Position numbers and translations under genes: made by a program. A DNA stretch of 23,451 nt from a bacterium (GTDB lineage Bacteria > Bacteroidota > Bacteroidia > Cytophagales > Thermonemataceae). Positions 6,927 through 14,268 of the stretch are shown here, in pieces. Where the stretch lies: positions 1 to 23,451 of the forward strand of contig JANYGM010000469.1 of the NCBI GenBank assembly GCA_025362415.1. The letters run 5' to 3'. Position 1 is the first letter of the stretch; each line of letters begins with the position of its first letter. The notes beneath the pieces are model-generated. The model ran no database searches and had not been told where the DNA came from. It saw nothing but the letters and a program-made list of their open reading frames with translations.

Positions 6927-9900
6927 TTATTTTTTCAATTTCTTAGAAAATTTTTCTTTCAAATTTCCTAAAAAACTAAATAGTTTGCGTAAAGCATCAA
7001 AATAAAGTGTGATATATAAAAATATTGACATCATCCAAATCACACAAATATTAAAATAATAAGTTCCAAAGAAACCGCCTAAAAACTGTTTTTTGGGTGC
7101 TAAAAAGTGGGTACGATAGTCCAAAGGATTAGAAACATCACTTGGGTCGTGGAAAATTGGGTCTATTTGTTGCAAAAGTTGCTGTTTGTAATAGATTATT
7201 TTTCCTTTTAAGTTGGCATTTCGTACCAAATCTGAAAGACTTTCGTTAAAATGGTCATCTTTTCTTTTGGCATCTTCTCCCCCTTTATCACGCTCTTCCA
7301 TTAAGTTTTGCTTAGAATTTCGTGCCGTATTAAAGCGTTTGCGGTAATATTTGCGCACTTCTTCCAAATATTCGTCTGTTTGCTCACTTACTTTTTCATT
7401 GAATTTAGCAGGAGTAAGCATTTCTGGCAACTTTTCGTATTTCGTAAGTGCAGGACGAGGTACATTGCCTGCACGCAAAGCATCTGTATTGCGCTCACGA
7501 GCTATTTCTCTTGAAAGCAAATCAATTTCTATAGCCATTTGCATTTTATCTGTTTCTTTCTTACTAGCACGCAAACCATTGGCACGTCCAAGCGTATTTT
7601 TCATTTCATCAACCCAATAAGAACGTCTATAATTAGACATACTTTCTTCTAATTCAAAGTCAAAATAAGGTTTTTGATAAATATTACTCTTAAATTGTTC
7701 TACTGCAATAGCCTCAAATCCCCATCTCGTCACCATAAAATCAGCTACAAAAGGTACTTGTCCTTTATCCCCAATAAAGCTATTAAGGTTATTAAAATTA
7801 AAGATAATACCACTTAAAATCATTTGTGGAATAAGCAAAAGCGGAATAGTGATATAAATAGTAACCACAGAGCTAAATGTAGAAGAAATATTCAACCCCA
7901 ACATATTTGCAAAACAAGAAACAGAGAAAAGCACCAGCCAATACATTGTATTCATCCATTGAATACCAAGTAAAAGATTACCTACCACCACAAAAGTAAT
8001 GGTTTGTACTGCAGAAAGCGTAAATAAAATAATTAGTTTTGAAAACAAATAACTATTTCTATTCAAATTCAAAAAAGTTTCTCGTTTCTGAATTTTCCTA
8101 TCTTTGATAATCTCTTCTGCACTCACTGTAAGTCCCATAAAAAGTGCCACAAGCACAGAAATAAGGATATAAGCAGGCACGTTTTCATTGAAACGATAGG
8201 TATAATCTGTTGATGCGGGGTTATTAGCAAAACGGATAATAAACGCTAAAAGCCCTGCTAAAAGTGGTGCTTCCAGCAAATTTATCATTACGTATTGTTT
8301 GTTGGCAACTTTTGAAAGAAAATCACGTACCGTAAAAATAAGTGTTTGCTTAGGTTTGCTAGGCAAATCTAAGGCTTTTGGCGGTGCTTCATTTTCTTGT
8401 GGCGCAGGCTCAATAGTGAAATTCTCAAAATATTTATCATTCCATTGTGGGGGTTTTGTTTTGCGTTCTTTGGTAAATTTCCCTGCTTCATTGATAACTT
8501 TCGCCTCAATAATATCAAAAATTTGTTCAGGGTTTACGCTACCACAAGTACCACATTGCCCTTCTTCTGCTTTTACTTGCTTACTTTGCGTTTTGAAATA
8601 AATAACAGCATCAACAGGATTTCCGTAATATGCCTGATAACCACCTGTATCTAAGATAATTAGCTTATCAAACATTTTAAATATCTCTGATGAAGGCTGG
8701 TGAATAACCACAAAAATCAGCTTTCCACGCAAAGAAAGTTCTTTTAGTAAATCTAGTACATTTTCAGAATCTCTTGAAGAAAGTCCAGAAGTTGGCTCAT
8801 CTAAAAATAATACAATAGGCTCTCTGATAAGTTCTAAGGCAATATTTAGGCGTTTTCTTTGCCCACCAGAAATAGTTTTTTCTAAGGGGTTTCCTACTTT
8901 GAGATGTTTGATATGGTCAAGCCCCAAATCTGATAAAGTTCTCAAAACACGTTCCTCTAATTGTATCTCTGTGAGTGCTTTAAAGCAAAGTTTTGTGTTA
9001 TAATAAAGATTTTGATAAACAGAAAGTTCTTCAATAAGCAAATCATCTTGCGCCACATAGCCCACAACACCTTGTACGAGTTCTTTTTGCTTATGAATAT
9101 CCAAACCATTGATAAGTACAGAGCCACTAGAAGGAGCTTCTAGCCCTGCAAGCACATTGAGTAAAGTGGTTTTACCTGCACCAGATGCGCCCATAATGCC
9201 TATGAGCTTTCCTGCACCTTCCGCCACACTCACATTACGCAAGCCCAAAGCACCATTTGGAAACTTAAATTCAATGTTCATAGCATTGAAAGACAGTTTT
9301 TGCTTGTCTTTGCTACTCAAAAAATTGCTTGTAACATCACTATAATAAAACGACTTTCCTTGTTGTGTACGAATAATACTACCATCAGCATAAGAATAAA
9401 TGGCATTTCGTTGCATACGAAAGTCATTTAGTTTGATGTTTTCACCACCCGTATAGCGTACAAAGTACATATTTGCCTCAATAATGTAGGCAAATATAAG
9501 CGTTCCTTCTTGCTTAGGAACTTGAATGCGTTTTATCTCTGCTAAACTAGGTACATAATCACTTCCAATAGTCAAAATATCTTGCAAAGTCAGCAATTCA
9601 TTTGGCTGTTTGGTGATAAACTGGTAGATAAGTTCAAATTGAGGTTTGGTGATTTGTAGAGATTCTGCAATAAGTTTTACTACTTCTACACGTCTTGGCG
9701 TGCTGGTAGCACGTCCATCTATGGCTAAAAGTTCTGTTATTTTGACCAAAACCAATATTTTTTGGTTTTGTGTAAGTGTCTGGTTGATTTTACGGCATTG
9801 CCCCAAAACTTTCACAGAAAATTTCTGAAAAGCCCTATCTAGCTCTTCTTCTGTAGGTATTTTTTCTTCTTCATCAAGCTCTGCAACTGCTACCTCTTCT

Positions 9901-10106
9901 TTTTCTTTGTTTCTGCGTTCTTTTTTTGCACCAAATTCTGCTGCTGCTTCTTCATATTTAAGGATATAAGTAGGAATGGCATCTACGGTAAGTTGTGTTT
10001 TGAAGTAATTTAAAACAAATTCTTTTTCTGTTTCTGATGTACCACCTTCTTGCATTGTGGTCAGGGCAAACAGTTTGGTTAGGGCTTCTAGTATTTCCTC
10101 ACTCAT
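6927..10106 (-). CDS. White/ABCG-type ABC exporter with TerB-like N-terminus
   Basis: The 1059-residue protein fuses ATPase and permease in ABCG order. Residues 1-175 are helical and TerB-like in two blocks, including LTQNQKILVLVKITELLAID. After a linker of unclear fold comes the ATPase: Walker A GASGAGKTT (306-314), Q-loop GYVAQDD, signature ISGGQRKRL (S413), Walker B FLDEPTSG (D436-E437) and H-loop VIHQPS (H469). A CGTCG motif follows in the linker. An ABC2-type permease starts near residue 609 with about five helices. Then comes a charged, largely helical soluble region of roughly 190 residues (about 815-1008), and a last helix near the C-terminus (FNICVIWMMSIFLYI) before a Lys-rich tail. 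The soluble region is far longer than the usual ABCG final loop. The substrate is unknown. It is a monocistronic gene with a terminator directly downstream. Confidence 0.9.
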   Translation of the reverse strand: MSEEILEALTKLFALTTMQEGGTSETEKEFVLNYFKTQLTVDAIPTYILKYEEAAAEFGAKKERRNKEKEEVAVAELDEEEKIPTEEELDRAFQKFSVKVLGQCRKINQTLTQNQKILVLVKITELLAIDGRATSTPRRVEVVKLIAESLQITKPQFELIYQFITKQPNELLTLQDILTIGSDYVPSLAEIKRIQVPKQEGTLIFAYIIEANMYFVRYTGGENIKLNDFRMQRNAIYSYADGSIIRTQQGKSFYYSDVTSNFLSSKDKQKLSFNAMNIEFKFPNGALGLRNVSVAEGAGKLIGIMGASGAGKTTLLNVLAGLEAPSSGSVLINGLDIHKQKELVQGVVGYVAQDDLLIEELSVYQNLYYNTKLCFKALTEIQLEERVLRTLSDLGLDHIKHLKVGNPLEKTISGGQRKRLNIALELIREPIVLFLDEPTSGLSSRDSENVLDLLKELSLRGKLIFVVIHQPSSEIFKMFDKLIILDTGGYQAYYGNPVDAVIYFKTQSKQVKAEEGQCGTCGSVNPEQIFDIIEAKVINEAGKFTKERKTKPPQWNDKYFENFTIEPAPQENEAPPKALDLPSKPKQTLIFTVRDFLSKVANKQYVMINLLEAPLLAGLLAFIIRFANNPASTDYTYRFNENVPAYILISVLVALFMGLTVSAEEIIKDRKIQKRETFLNLNRNSYLFSKLIILFTLSAVQTITFVVVGNLLLGIQWMNTMYWLVLFSVSCFANMLGLNISSTFSSVVTIYITIPLLLIPQMILSGIIFNFNNLNSFIGDKGQVPFVADFMVTRWGFEAIAVEQFKSNIYQKPYFDFELEESMSNYRRSYWVDEMKNTLGRANGLRASKKETDKMQMAIEIDLLSREIARERNTDALRAGNVPRPALTKYEKLPEMLTPAKFNEKVSEQTDEYLEEVRKYYRKRFNTARNSKQNLMEERDKGGEDAKRKDDHFNESLSDLVRNANLKGKIIYYKQQLLQQIDPIFHDPSDVSNPLDYRTHFLAPKKQFLGGFFGTYYFNICVIWMMSIFLYITLYFDALRKLFSFLGNLKEKFSKKLKK

Positions 10107-10493
10107 AATTTTTTGGTTGTTTTGACTTAGAAAAGTGGTTTAGTAAAAGTGGCTTATTTAGAGTTTTAGTTAGGTTTTAGACGAAAAAATGCGGGTGTCT
10201 TTTTAGGTATAAAATAAAAGTGGTGCAATATACTAATCAAAATTAGATTAGGTCGTAATTCTATAAAAGACTGTATAATTTCATATAAAAGTTCTAGACT
10301 TTTTTAGCGAAACGCTATGATTTTATATAGCAAGTTTATAAGGGTGCAACCAGCCCCCTACTCTATCCAATAACTATTTACAAGTTATTCTTTAGAGTTT
10401 CTTTTAAATAGCAACATTATCACTATTTAGATTACTATTTATTGATGCTAGACAAAGTCTTTTGCTCGTAAAATAGAGAAAACGACATACCTT

Positions 10494-10509
10494 ACCAGCA
10501 ATTGCTGGT
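10494..10509. repeat. Perfect 16-bp palindrome
   Basis: ACCAGCAATTGCTGGT is its own reverse complement. It stands alone in non-coding DNA and has no T-run, so it is more likely a protein-binding site or a repeat fragment than a terminator. Confidence 0.5.
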
Positions 10510-10742
10510 TTTACCACATGAAAAGGATTTTATTCAGAACCAAACAGTTTGAACGAAGATATCAGTAACTAATCATCTTGTTCTTCAAAGAACTATGCAC
10601 AAAGAAATACTTATTTTATGACAAATAAAAGTATTTCTCAAATAAAAGTTAAAAATATATTCAAAATAAGTAGTCTAATACAAAATTTATACGCAAATAT
10701 GGATTATACTTTCTTTTGTGAGAAATTTTATAATTATTTTTT

Positions 10743-10920
10743 AGGTAACAGTTTGGGTAGTTATATGTATTTGTTGTAGAGACGTTGCTTGCAACGTCTG
10801 AAAAACAACAAATAAAGCATTATTTTTGAATGGAATTAAATACAATTTTCTACGCTAAGACGTTGCAAGCAACGTCTCTACAAATATATCTGTGTAACAG
10901 CAGCTACTAAACTGTTGCCT
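10743..10920. repeat. Nested inverted-repeat element (possible MITE)
   Basis: The outer ends AGGTAACAGTTTGGGTAG (10743-10760) and the complement of 10904-10920 (AGGCAACAGTTTAGTAG) are near-identical inverted repeats. Inside, a perfect 25-bp inverted pair lies at 10775-10799 and 10857-10881. Each member is itself almost a palindrome (AGACGTTGC/GCAACGTCT). The TAGAGACGTTGC...GCAACGTCTCTA type is, as I recall, a dispersed palindromic repeat in several bacterial genomes. Flanking duplication is only a T-run, so no clear target-site duplication is visible. Confidence 0.6.
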
Positions 10921-10969
10921 TTTTAGTTGATAAACATTGAACAAGTATATTTTTTGGGTTTAATTCAAT

Positions 10970-11007
10970 AAAAAATCTCTTTCTAAATGGTTTAGAAAGA
11001 GATTTTT
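10970..11007. terminator. Terminator of the XRE regulator gene
   Basis: A stem of about 17 bp (AAAAATCTCTTTCTAAA, loop TGG, TTTAGAAAGAGATTTTT) overlaps the stop codon of the minus-strand gene ending at 11006 and would yield a T-run on that strand. Confidence 0.85.
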
Positions 11008-11401
11008 AGGATTTATTTATTTTGGTAGTTTTTCTAACCATACAAAAACTGCCCCTTGTAAAGTTTTCAAACATTTTACGTAAATCTTGAACAGCCTCAA
11101 CAACTTGTGTGTTGCTTTCAGAGCCAAAAACACCACTTTGAGCACTACCAAAGTTATTTTCAATGTTTTGGTTAAAAACTCTTTGTAATTCTTGTATTTC
11201 TTTTTCGTTGATAATCTTTTTTGGCTCTGTTTCTAGTTTTTCAGCAATTTTTTGGATTGTTTCCAAATCAACGTCTATACTTTCCTTTTCTATTCTACAA
11301 TAGGTAGACTGGGTGATTTCTAAATGGTGTGCCATTTCAGTTTGTGTGAGACCTTTTTTCTTTTTACGCATTGCGTAGATTTTTGCTCCGTCTTGTAACA
11401 T
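11006..11401 (-). CDS. XRE-family HTH transcriptional regulator
   Basis: The 131-residue protein has a Cro/CI-type HTH at about residues 5-60: MRKKKKGLTQTEMAHHLEIT, then QSTYCRIEKE, with the usual scaffold for helix 2, recognition helix 3 and the closing LETIQKIAEKLE helix. The remaining 70 residues are a polar helix (EIQELQRVFNQNIEN) that could mediate dimerisation, and a basic tail. It is divergent from the exported-protein operon beginning at 11626, with 224 bp between the starts. Repeated TTATGC motifs lie there, so autoregulation and control of that operon are plausible. It has its own promoter (11454-11485) and terminator. Confidence 0.9.
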   Translation of the reverse strand: MLQDGAKIYAMRKKKKGLTQTEMAHHLEITQSTYCRIEKESIDVDLETIQKIAEKLETEPKKIINEKEIQELQRVFNQNIENNFGSAQSGVFGSESNTQVVEAVQDLRKMFENFTRGSFCMVRKTTKINKS

Positions 11402-11453
11402 AAATAATTTGGATAATAGGTATATAATTTAATTTGTTGGCTTTTCATAAGCA

Positions 11454-11485
11454 CAAATTTAAGAATTATTTTTAATATATTCAAA
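11454..11485 (-). promoter_or_regulatory. Promoter of the XRE regulator
   Basis: Read on the minus strand, TTTG (11485-11482) is followed after 20 nt by TAAATTTG (11461-11454), a full match to the Bacteroidota -33/-7 consensus, about 50 bp before the ATG at 11401. Confidence 0.7.
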
Positions 11486-11526
11486 TTATGCGTAAATATT
11501 TCTGGATTATGCAAAAATATGCATAA
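11486..11526. promoter_or_regulatory. Candidate operator: three TTATGC-type sites
   Basis: TTATGC occurs at 11486-11491 and 11507-11512, and its complement GCATAA at 11521-11526, the last within the palindrome TATGCATA. They abut the -33 box of the XRE gene and lie upstream of the divergent -7 box, as expected for an autoregulatory operator. Binding is inferred. Confidence 0.45.
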
Positions 11527-11555
11527 AATGAATAGGAATATCCTTTTTGACCTAC

Positions 11556-11583
11556 TACTTTTGTGCCAGAGAGTTGCGCAACT
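11556..11583 (+). promoter_or_regulatory. Promoter -7 box and 12-bp palindrome before the exported-protein operon
   Basis: TACTTTTG (11556-11563) fits TAnnTTTG; a good TTTG box is not seen at 20 nt upstream. The perfect palindrome AGTTGCGCAACT (11572-11583) would lie at about the transcript start and could be an operator or a 5' hairpin. Confidence 0.45.
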
Positions 11584-11625
11584 ATCTACACTAAAATTTA
11601 TCATTCAACAAAAAAATCTAAAAAA

Positions 11626-12120
11626 ATGAAAAAAGTATTTGCAATGGCAATAATTTTGCTTAGTTTTGGGGCATTCACACCAGAAACAGCTCAAGCACAA
11701 ACAAAGAGTTCAACACAATTGACTCAACCAACAGAAAGATACACTGTAACAATATCTTGGGATGAATGGGGTAGAGCCAGTCGTAACTGTGAAAGTTGGG
11801 GATTGTGTAACTTTAGTTGGGGCGTATCTTCTGAGCGTCATTCCGCATCTGTTTATACAGATGCAAGCGGGCAAATGTACGCAAAAATCCTAATTGATGC
11901 TATTCCTAATGATGAGAATATACAGTTTCTGATAGTTGACAAAGATTTAACGTCTGTTGGTGAAAATGGAAATACTTACCTCATCAAAAAAGGGGAATAT
12001 CCTTTGGACCGCTCCCTAGGCTCTTTGGGTGGCTATAAAGTTGGTATCAAAAACTTTAGTCTAATTATGCAGGTAGGTAGCGTAATCTATCTACCTGCTA
12101 TTAAATATTTAAAAAAATGA
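11626..12120 (+). CDS. Secreted protein of unknown function, 164 aa
   Basis: I do not recognise this protein. The ATG at 11626 gives a clear Sec signal peptide (MKKVFAMAIILLSFGAF, cleavage probably after AQA in ETAQAQT); a longer frame from 11563 would bury it, so the internal start is preferred. The mature part is about 140 residues, strand-rich, with a Trp/Cys-rich segment (ISWDEWGRASRNCESWGLCN) whose two cysteines could form a disulfide. It has no lipobox and no C-terminal sorting signal. Its TGA overlaps the ATG of the next gene (ATGA at 12117-12120), so the two are translationally coupled. It is divergent from the XRE regulator. Confidence 0.8.
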   Translation: MKKVFAMAIILLSFGAFTPETAQAQTKSSTQLTQPTERYTVTISWDEWGRASRNCESWGLCNFSWGVSSERHSASVYTDASGQMYAKILIDAIPNDENIQFLIVDKDLTSVGENGNTYLIKKGEYPLDRSLGSLGGYKVGIKNFSLIMQVGSVIYLPAIKYLKK

Positions 12121-12683
12121 AAATATCATTATTTATATTTTGTTTATTTTGTTTATTTTGTTTAAATGGTTGCTATGTTAGGGGCTTACAAGTTGGCTAT
12201 AGTAAAGTTACACCTGAAAATTTACATCTTTTTAAGTTTAATGAAAGTAAAAAATATCTTTCTCTTGTTGAAAAAAGTGTAAACGACGGCAACATTTATG
12301 CCATAAATGGTAAAGAACTTCAAGAAATACTCAAAACAAAAGAAAAATCAATCATATACAAATGGTCTCCCTTTTGTCATAGTAACGTATGTATTACTTT
12401 AAATGCCTCTCAGAGATATTGTGATGCAAATGGATATAATCTATTTGTTGTTTTAGATTATTATGATGCTTTGCCACAAGCTAAGGCACCAAGCCACAAA
12501 CCTACTTATCCATTGTTAATATCCAATCACATTTATTACAAAACAGGCTTTTCAGATAAATCTACAAAAAAACTAACAACTGATTTAATAGGAAAAGTAA
12601 ATATGAAAGATAATTATGGTAGATTTTTATTTTTTGAACGAGATAGATTTATTTGTACAAAAGATTCACTACAAATAAAATAG
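12117..12683 (+). CDS. Lipoprotein of unknown function, possibly thioredoxin-like
   Basis: The 188-residue product begins with a lipoprotein signal peptide ending in the lipobox LNGC, so C19 would be lipidated. The signal peptide is encoded by a 9-bp in-frame repeat (TTTATTTTG), giving repeated Leu-Phe-Cys. Around residues 79-120, KSIIYKWSPFCHSNVC then YCDANGYNLFVVLDYYD resembles the strand, cysteine loop and strand of thioredoxin-like envelope proteins. The cysteines are spaced CxxxxC rather than CxxC, so classical disulfide exchange is doubtful. It overlaps the upstream gene by 4 bp, which suggests that the two exported products act together. The thioredoxin-like reading is a guess. Confidence 0.8.
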   Translation: MKISLFIFCLFCLFCLNGCYVRGLQVGYSKVTPENLHLFKFNESKKYLSLVEKSVNDGNIYAINGKELQEILKTKEKSIIYKWSPFCHSNVCITLNASQRYCDANGYNLFVVLDYYDALPQAKAPSHKPTYPLLISNHIYYKTGFSDKSTKKLTTDLIGKVNMKDNYGRFLFFERDRFICTKDSLQIK

Positions 12684-12825
12684 CAAATTTTGATAAAAAG
12701 AAATTCTTAAGGCTTGCCATAATATTTCACTCCATTTCAAAGAAAAACTAATAAACTTATCAGGATACTACCTGATATGATGGATTATTTTCAAATTATC
12801 ATATCCTTAATAAAATTGTAATCTT

Positions 12826-13272
12826 ATGCAACTTCGCAAAATCTTCTTTTTGCTATTCGTGTGTATGGTTTTGGGATTTTGTGCGCAGGCGCAAGAGCGC
12901 AATGATGTAGATAGAGGTATAGAAGGGGCAAAACTTATTTGGGAGATATTCAAAACCTCCAAAAAAGATAAAACAGCCTCTAATAGCGCCAAAACTACTG
13001 TTTCAGAGTGCGAGAGTGCCGAAATTTGCTTTGAAAACAAACAAAAAAACCGTGTCAAAGTAGAGTTTTTGCTCAAAAATGCTACTGGTACAGAAAACAC
13101 CAATAACTTTCTGATAATTCCAAGCAACGGCAACGAGTGCAAATATAGCCTTAAAATGGGTATTTATACTTTTACGGTTTCCTCAATGGCAGAAGACGGC
13201 AAATTAAGCATTATTAGTAGTGGAGATATGAAACTCACAGATTGCGCCCAAAAGCTCAAAATCATAGAATAG
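12826..13272 (+). CDS. Small secreted protein of unknown function, 148 aa
   Basis: I do not recognise the family. The N-terminus is a Sec signal peptide (MQLRKIFFLLFVCMVLGFC, cleavage likely after AQA in AQAQERN). The mature 125 or so residues contain four cysteines (SECESAEICF, NECKY, DCAQ), which could make two disulfides, and alternating strands (VKVEFLLKNAT, YTFTVSSM) suggesting a small beta-sandwich. It follows the two-gene operon by 142 bp, with a stem-loop TATCAGG/CCTGATA (12758-12777) between, so it may be a separate unit. A terminator follows its stop codon. Confidence 0.75.
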   Translation: MQLRKIFFLLFVCMVLGFCAQAQERNDVDRGIEGAKLIWEIFKTSKKDKTASNSAKTTVSECESAEICFENKQKNRVKVEFLLKNATGTENTNNFLIIPSNGNECKYSLKMGIYTFTVSSMAEDGKLSIISSGDMKLTDCAQKLKIIE

Positions 13273-13278
13273 CAATAA

Positions 13279-13314
13279 AAAAATCCCTCTTTCTGAATGA
13301 AATGAGGAATTTTT
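13279..13314. terminator. Bidirectional terminator after the small secreted protein
   Basis: AAAAATCCCTC (13279-13289) pairs with GAGGAATTTTT (13304-13314) apart from one mismatch, with A-runs and T-runs on both sides. In the other direction it lies 8 bp beyond the left 21-bp repeat that copies the kinase stop codon, so it may once have been the kinase terminator. Confidence 0.75.
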
Positions 13315-13322
13315 ATTGTTTT

Positions 13323-13343
13323 TCACTTTACTCTTATCAAATC
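13323..13343. repeat. Left copy of a 21-bp direct repeat flanking the Fic cassette
   Basis: TCACTTTACTCTTATCAAAT plus one more C is identical to 14269-14289, which encodes the last residues and stop of the kinase (DLIRVK-stop on the minus strand). Here it is detached from the kinase. It is followed on the minus strand by the terminator at 13279-13314. Confidence 0.8.
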
Positions 13344-13437
13344 TTTTACTGATTTGCTCCAAAAGAGGTTTTTGCTTTTCTATTTCACACTAAAATAGCA
13401 AAAAAAGGAAGCCAAAAATTAAAAGGATATTTTTCAT
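13344..13437 (-). pseudogene. Possible broken small lipoprotein gene
   Basis: From the ATG at 13437 the minus strand reads MKNILLIFGFLFLLF, then TAG (13392-13390), then CEIEKQKPLLEQISK. One base change at the TAG (for example from TCG, Ser) would restore a typical Bacteroidota lipoprotein start with a Ser-Cys lipobox. The frame continues into the 21-bp repeat and the terminator, so its original end is unclear. It may be the decayed end of the inserted segment; chance is also possible. Confidence 0.3.
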
Positions 13438-13494
13438 TATTGTAGCATTTTTACTGAATATTTTTTGTAAATTTACCTAAAATAAAGTACAACT

Positions 13495-13680
13495 ATGAAA
13501 TTTTACGAAAAATTCCCTGCATTACAACAAAAAGCGTTCTTATCAAAAATGTTGATAGAGAATGTTTTTGCTACAATGTCTTTGGAAAATCAACAAGTTC
13601 CAATGGAAAAAATAACAGAAATAGTAGAAAAAATATTGACAGAAAAAGAACTAGAAGGCACTCAGTTCTTCAGTAATTAG
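13495..13680 (+). CDS. Candidate VbhA/FicA-like antitoxin, 61 aa
   Basis: The small, mostly helical protein contains T27-M-S-L-E31-N32, matching the inhibitory-helix motif (S/T)xxxE(G/N) by which Fic antitoxins block the ATP site. What follows, an amphipathic helix (PMEKITEIVEKILTEKEL), fits the layout of VbhA-type antitoxins as I recall them: motif, short turn, second helix. It is convergent with the Fic gene and overlaps its 3' end by 30 bp (13651-13680). Known class I pairs normally have the antitoxin upstream on the same strand, so this arrangement is unusual. The motif is short and can occur by chance; its position beside a Fic gene with no internal motif is the main support. Confidence 0.6.
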   Translation: MKFYEKFPALQQKAFLSKMLIENVFATMSLENQQVPMEKITEIVEKILTEKELEGTQFFSN

Positions 13681-14232
13681 CTTAATAAGATGCGTATAAT
13701 CTCCAAAATCTGCTTTTTTCATAGCCTGAATATAGTTTTTTCTACTTTCCCCATCTCTGTAATATAATTTTAATGGTTTATAATTATATTTCATTGCTAC
13801 AATGTTCATTAAAATACGACCAGTTCTACCATTTCCGTTGTTAAAAGGGTGAATTTTAATAAATTCATAATGTGCAAAAACCAAACATTCAATGTGTTCT
13901 TCTTGTGTTTTCGCAATGGATATTTTAAAGTTTAGGTTATCAATAAATTGATACATTTGTTGCAATATTTGATTGGGTGCAGGAGGTTCAATTTGTCCCA
14001 CCATTACTTGAATTGTGCGCCATTTTCCAGCCCAATCATAAAGTTCTCCAAAAGCAATCTGATGAATTTGAAGAATCAAAGATGTAGAAATCATGGTTTC
14101 TATATCCATTTCAAGCACAAAAAACTCTGCAATAGCAAGTCCTTTTGCTTCATATTCATTAATAAGATTTTTATCTGTTATCTCCAACAAATTATCATCT
14201 GGGAAAGGTGTCCAGTTTGTATTATCCTCCAT
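13651..14232 (-). CDS. Fic-domain AMP-transferase (likely class I toxin)
   Basis: The 193-residue protein has the Fic core: the flap region GELYDWAGKWRTIQVMVG (62-79) and the active-site loop HPFNNGNGRTGR (128-139) with catalytic H128 and phosphate-binding R136 and R139. The residue usually Asp/Glu for magnesium (position 132) is Asn, a variant I recall from other Fic proteins but which may affect activity. I find no (S/T)xxxE(G/N) motif at either end, so it would be class I and need a separate inhibitor, matching the convergent 61-aa gene. Fic enzymes transfer AMP from ATP to Ser/Thr/Tyr hydroxyls of target proteins. It starts 36 bp after the kinase stop codon on the same strand with no visible promoter, so it is probably transcribed by read-through from the kinase. 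Confidence 0.92.
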   Translation of the reverse strand: MEDNTNWTPFPDDNLLEITDKNLINEYEAKGLAIAEFFVLEMDIETMISTSLILQIHQIAFGELYDWAGKWRTIQVMVGQIEPPAPNQILQQMYQFIDNLNFKISIAKTQEEHIECLVFAHYEFIKIHPFNNGNGRTGRILMNIVAMKYNYKPLKLYYRDGESRKNYIQAMKKADFGDYTHLIKLITEELSAF

Positions 14233-14268
14233 AATATTTAGAATGAAGTTATTTAATTTTATTTATTG

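Larger units (their letters stand above)
10107..11005. other. 900-bp intergenic region without a supported gene
   Basis: No reading frame here has coding character. It holds a small hairpin (TAGCGAAACGCTA near 10307), an AGCCCCCTA fragment near 10352 that recalls the GC-rich repeat family, a stem-loop at about 10361-10399 (CTCTA...TAGAG with AATAACT/AGTTATT inside), a perfect 16-bp palindrome at 10494-10509, an inverted repeat AGAAATACTT/AAGTATTTCT near 10604-10639, and the nested inverted-repeat element at 10743-10920. A distal TAATTTTG on the minus strand (10238-10245) could be the ABC exporter's -7 box, with a leader of about 130 nt. A structured RNA cannot be excluded, but I recognise none. 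Confidence 0.6.

Noticed and set aside
10107..11005. Structured RNA gene (6S, tmRNA, RNase P) in the long intergenic region
   Set aside because: Several stem-loops are present, but none of the conserved sequences I know for these RNAs was found.
11320..11604. A 94-codon minus-strand frame overlapping the XRE gene start
   Set aside because: Its end overlaps the XRE reading frame and it spans the XRE promoter; composition is Ile/Leu/Lys-rich with no domain.
11563..11625. Upstream start for the 164-aa secreted protein
   Set aside because: It overlaps the -7 box and would place a polar tail ahead of a clear signal peptide.
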